Source: Pomacea canaliculata (taxonomy: Eukaryota; Mollusca; Gastropoda; Architaenioglossa; Ampullariidae). Taken from it: DNA of 64,000 nucleotides. The first letter of the stretch is position 1. Every line of letters starts with the position of its first letter. Location of the stretch: NCBI RefSeq assembly GCF_003073045.1, contig NC_037601.1, positions 7,551,807 through 7,615,806 on the forward strand, written 5' to 3'. The translations under genes and the position numbers were made by a program. Below the pieces are notes generated by a model that saw only the letters and a list, made by a program, of their open reading frames with translations, was not told where the DNA came from and ran no database searches. Positions 60,540 through 64,000 of the stretch are shown here, in pieces.

Positions 60540-62975
60540 TTTTCATAAAATCAGTGCACTAATAATTAAGTCTCATATAAACTACAGAAGAAAGGTAGAT
60601 AGAGAGAAAAAAAACAAAACGGGCCGATGATAATGTTAACTCCCTTAGAGTATGAGAAACTGGTCAAGGCTCCTCCCAGAGGAGGGAAGAGGATAAGTGT
60701 GCAGATGAGTTTGCACCTCTTTCTAAAAGTACAGTTATGATGAAATTTCGAGCTGGAGGCGGGACGTAGAGACAAAGTAGGTCGTTGGCTTCAACTGATT
60801 CTCGATGAGGTCGTCGTCTCTAAGGCCAGTGTGACCTTGGAGATAAGAACCCCTTGAAGAAGAGAACTTTTATAAAGTTTAGAAACGTGCAGATCTGCAG
60901 GTGTTCAGTTGAATCACCCTCAAGCAGATTGGCTTTTTGATTTTAAATTATGCAAACATTTATTATCTACGCACACATCTCAGCTGCACACTTATACATA
61001 TCTGTATATCTACATATCAGCTCATTCACTAGTCTCTTTCTCGCTCTGCGTTATTCAAACGTCATTCGTTTAGACAAGAAAGAGATAAACCGATAACTAC
61101 ATTTTGCAAAAAAATTATGTTTCGTGCAGTTTTATACATATTAAAAGGCGTTTCGTTTGTAGAATAAACATTGTCCCCATCTTTCACTCAAGAAGCAAAT
61201 CACAACGATGAACGAAAGCGCTTGGTTTGTAGAATAACCACTAACCCTCCTTTCACCCAAAACACGCGATGGATTAGTTCAAGTTTTCCCAGTTTTGAAA
61301 ATCAAGGAGAGATGATAGGAGAAATTTACAATGTCTTTAATAAAATAATTCACATGGTAGTTATACCCTGGATACATCATAATCTAACTGATCTTTAGAC
61401 TTTACCTTCATTTGCATACAAAAAAAAAAAAGGTCCGGTCCCGTCTTCATTTTGGTTAAACGCATATTTTGCAAAGTTTTCTATGATTCTTCGTAGTTTC
61501 TTCACAATGTATTCCACGGGTACTAGCGAGACTCGTCCTTTAATTCAACAGGATCCGTCATAAACAGTAAAGTTTGCATCTTTGACAAATTAGTGTCATT
61601 GTTTATGTCATTTGGAATGTCTGTGTCAAACAGTAAACATTGAGAAAGTGAAAATCTGCCACTACGGTCTATGACTCTATGCCGTCTATGGTGATCGTTT
61701 ATTTCCGTTGGCTACCCTTACCGCCATCAACATGCTGCTATTTCTTTAGATTGTTTAAAGAACAACTTAAAACTTACTTTTACAGCTTCGCGTTTGATGG
61801 AAAGACCTCACTCTATACTTTATTGCTAATATTATAGTGGAACACTTTGTGTACATAGTTTCCTTTCTGGTGTTTATAAATTTTGACGACAGTTTATAGG
61901 ATGTCCACGCACATTTGTATGGCTCTTGATAAATTGTCTACACGTTTGTCTGCTGGTATGTTCTGTACTGTCTTTGTGTATGCTACATATCTTTCACAAT
62001 ATTTCACAAATAAACATATTTCAATACGTGTATTTGACAATCTGTATAGCCTAGTGACCTTCTTAAGGGTATTGGACATATTAGGGTACACCTTGTTGTT
62101 GTTATTATTTCCTGTTAGACTGCAAAGAGTGAGTTGAGTAAGAAGACATTTGCATGCTGTTACACAAAACCTATGAAATATTTCGCTCTCTAAAATTTAA
62201 AGCATGGTTTAAAGCATAGTTTCCAGAAGGTGTGAGCGTTTTAGCTACTCATCTTTTTTATAAAAAGAATCATATAGTTATAACCTAATACTTTGTGGAG
62301 AAAAGTCCTGCATGCCTCAACGTGCAATGGTTGCAGTGTAGTGTCTGAGTGCACTTGTTGATTTGTTGCTGTTCTACAATTCTTTAAAAAAACGGTCAAC
62401 AGATAAATAAATCTACCGAAACAAAAGAAGTGTCATGGAGAAGGAATTATCCACTATACAACCCAGATTTTGCCTGTAACAGAGAGCTAGATAAGTAGGG
62501 AGGGTTGCACCACTCGACGAAAGAGTAAGAAAAGTAGGTCAAGGTAGACTTATTTCCCTGCGGCATGAACTAGGAACTTGTTGTGCATCTCACTGCCCTT
62601 CATTGAAATGTTTACAGTTGATATCAAGTAACTTTTCTTTAACTGTTGGTTTCTTTCTTTGGGCCATATCGGCGCTCGTTATGTTGACAAACAACAAATC
62701 TCCTATTTAATTCCCACCTCCGACTCTTACCAGCTTCCTCAAAAAAGGGGTTAGGGGACAAGAGATCAAGAGTTGAATTAAGGTCCTTTATGATGATAAG
62801 TAACCCCTTGCGAGTTCACGCACGCATGCATGATCACACTCGCTTATGTACACATTCACGGCAAAGGCATGCGCGTAGCTGAACTTACATTTGAGCGACT
62901 TTCAGTACTATCAACGCCACCTGAAGCAAATCCTAAATCATCCAGTAAATAAATACAATAAACAAGGCATGGGGA
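60540..62975. other. Intergenic, no supported gene
   Basis: AT-rich sequence. A short near-repeat around 61150-61260 (TCGTTTGTAGAATAA... and TGGTTTGTAGAATAA..., each followed by a TTTCAC phrase about 25 bp on) is the only structure I notice. Open frames lack motifs. Confidence 0.4.
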
Positions 62976-63050
62976 AGCGGATAACTGTGGGGTTAGAGCA
63001 CTGACGTCTAACCCTTAAGGCGCGGCGGTTCGATACTCGTGTGCCACGCC
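62976..63050 (+). mobile_element. tRNA pseudogene or SINE head
   Basis: GCGGATAACTGTGGGGTTAG AGCAC provides an A-box-like element and GGCGGTTCGATACTCGTG a B box. The anticodon arm does not fold cleanly and the acceptor stem is poor, so a functional tRNA is unlikely. Confidence 0.35.
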
Positions 63051-63403
63051 GTTTTTAGTCAAACCAGCTTTGTCAGTTACATGACTACAAAGAAGGTGAA
63101 GAAAGCTAAAACAGAGAGAAAGAGAAGATAGACACCGTCCCTGGGAAAAAAATGGCTGCGAGAAAAGTGTAGTCTGCAACATTTGACTGCCTAAACGACA
63201 TAAATAAAAAATGTAGGTGGGGTCTTTACCTTTTTCTCTTAATAATAAAAGGATATCTAAAAAACATAAAAATAACGACGCATACATAACATCTCATGAA
63301 CACCACAGTCCACTCAGTAAATGTGACAAAGCAAGAAGCCAGGTATGTCTGGGTTGGGCCCACCTGTGCAATCGTTATTTTTCTGCTCACAGCAGCGCAC
63401 CGT

Positions 63404-63540
63404 GTGCAGAATAGAACTCTCTGGGTACACGTGGGCCCACATGTGACGGTGTGCAGAATAGCACTCTCTGGGTACACGTGGGCCCACATGTGACGGTGTG
63501 CAGAATAGAACTCGCTGGGTACATGTGTACCCACATAGGA
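63404..63540. repeat. 47-bp tandem repeat, 3 copies
   Basis: Units begin GCAGAATAG at 63406, 63453 and 63500. The first two are nearly identical, the third is diverged. Each contains the near-palindrome ACGTGGGCCCACATGT. Since 47 is not a multiple of three, the same peptide phrase appears in successive frames on the minus strand, explaining the overlapping open frames there. Confidence 0.92.
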
Positions 63541-64000
63541 CACATACCCGTGCCAAGAATGAAACCTTCTATATAACTACCCTCCGCTTCACCGCTTTTT
63601 GTACTCGGTGCATTTTCTGCTACTCTCTTCTCAACTTTACGTTTTATGATGCACAGACCAAGCGGGTCATGGTGACCCACTTCGAGCGGCGGTGGTGACT
63701 CGCTGTAAACAAGCCAAAAGGTCTCATGGCATCTGTGGTGAGAGCAGACTCCGGGGCTTGATAACGGAGAACACTTCACACGTGTTCTTCACGCGCCACG
63801 AGTCCTGCTACAGTCTGTGGAAGACAGAATGAATTAGGAGTAGTGTAATGAGCTGTGAGTGTAACAGCACTACCACAAGGCAACATTCCATTAACATTAC
63901 ACACGACACTAAATTTAGCACTGAGGGTAAGTAAAAGGCGGGGATAAAGAGGATGATCTTGCAACTTTTTTTCTGGCATAAAGAGTGGGCGTTATTTTTT
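63541..64000. other. Right edge, possible exon but no firm gene
   Basis: On the minus strand 63782-63920 is an exon-shaped segment (acceptor CCCTCAG, donor GTGTGA) encoding about 46 residues with VCNVNGMLPCGSAVTLTAHY. The next plausible exon at 63589-63697 is out of phase with it, so I do not call a gene. Sequence ends at the window edge. Confidence 0.2.

Noticed and set aside
62976..63050. Functional tRNA gene
   Set aside because: Box A and B are present but the anticodon and acceptor stems do not pair properly.
63226..63779. Several overlapping minus-strand frames with the same VGPRVPREFYSAH-like phrase
   Set aside because: Produced by a 47-bp repeat whose length is not a multiple of three.
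63589..63920. Two exon-like segments on the minus strand
   Set aside because: Reading phases at the proposed junction do not match and no domain is recognisable.

Overview
The window looks like animal nuclear DNA, most likely from a mollusc and probably a gastropod. It is AT-rich, genes are spread over many short exons with GT-AG introns, intergenic space is large, and there are many microsatellites and decayed LINEs, tRNA-derived SINEs and DNA transposons of kinds common in invertebrates. The mollusc assignment is an inference from repeat style and gene content, not proven by any one sequence. There are no rRNA genes, CRISPR arrays or operons.

Five multi-exon protein genes can be assembled by eye, all with reading phase preserved at every junction. 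(1) 151-4920, minus: the 5' half of an L-fucose kinase gene (FCSK/FUK), running off the left edge. (2) 13865-29399, plus: a complete 626-residue inhibitor-of-apoptosis protein with three BIR domains, a helical region, a tandem-heptad coiled coil and a C-terminal RING. Its introns hold an L2/CR1-like LINE interrupted by a SINE and another insert, a dead piggyBac copy and two hAT elements. (3) 36703-41807, plus: a complete 280-residue DHRS4-type short-chain dehydrogenase with a peroxisomal SRL tail. (4) 43084-45308, minus: a two-exon rhodopsin-family GPCR of 524 residues. (5) 49592-52370, minus: the 3' end of a gene for a LamG-like plus PAN/apple domain protein, 5' exon(s) not found.

The space between holds a 566-bp near-perfect foldback element with TTAA ends (5738-6303), several dead reverse-transcriptase fragments, a Tigger/pogo deletion derivative (52467-53234), a 45-bp minisatellite that stays open as a 130-codon frame (53992-54384), a 47-bp tandem repeat with an internal near-palindrome (63404-63540), and a possible small secreted peptide (47590-47817).

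The five genes are unrelated in function and look like an ordinary patch of animal genome, not a cluster. No convincing new multi-gene system is visible. The most distinctive items are the IAP with its expanding repeat-built coiled coil, the foldback element, the LamG-PAN gene and the coding-compatible minisatellite.
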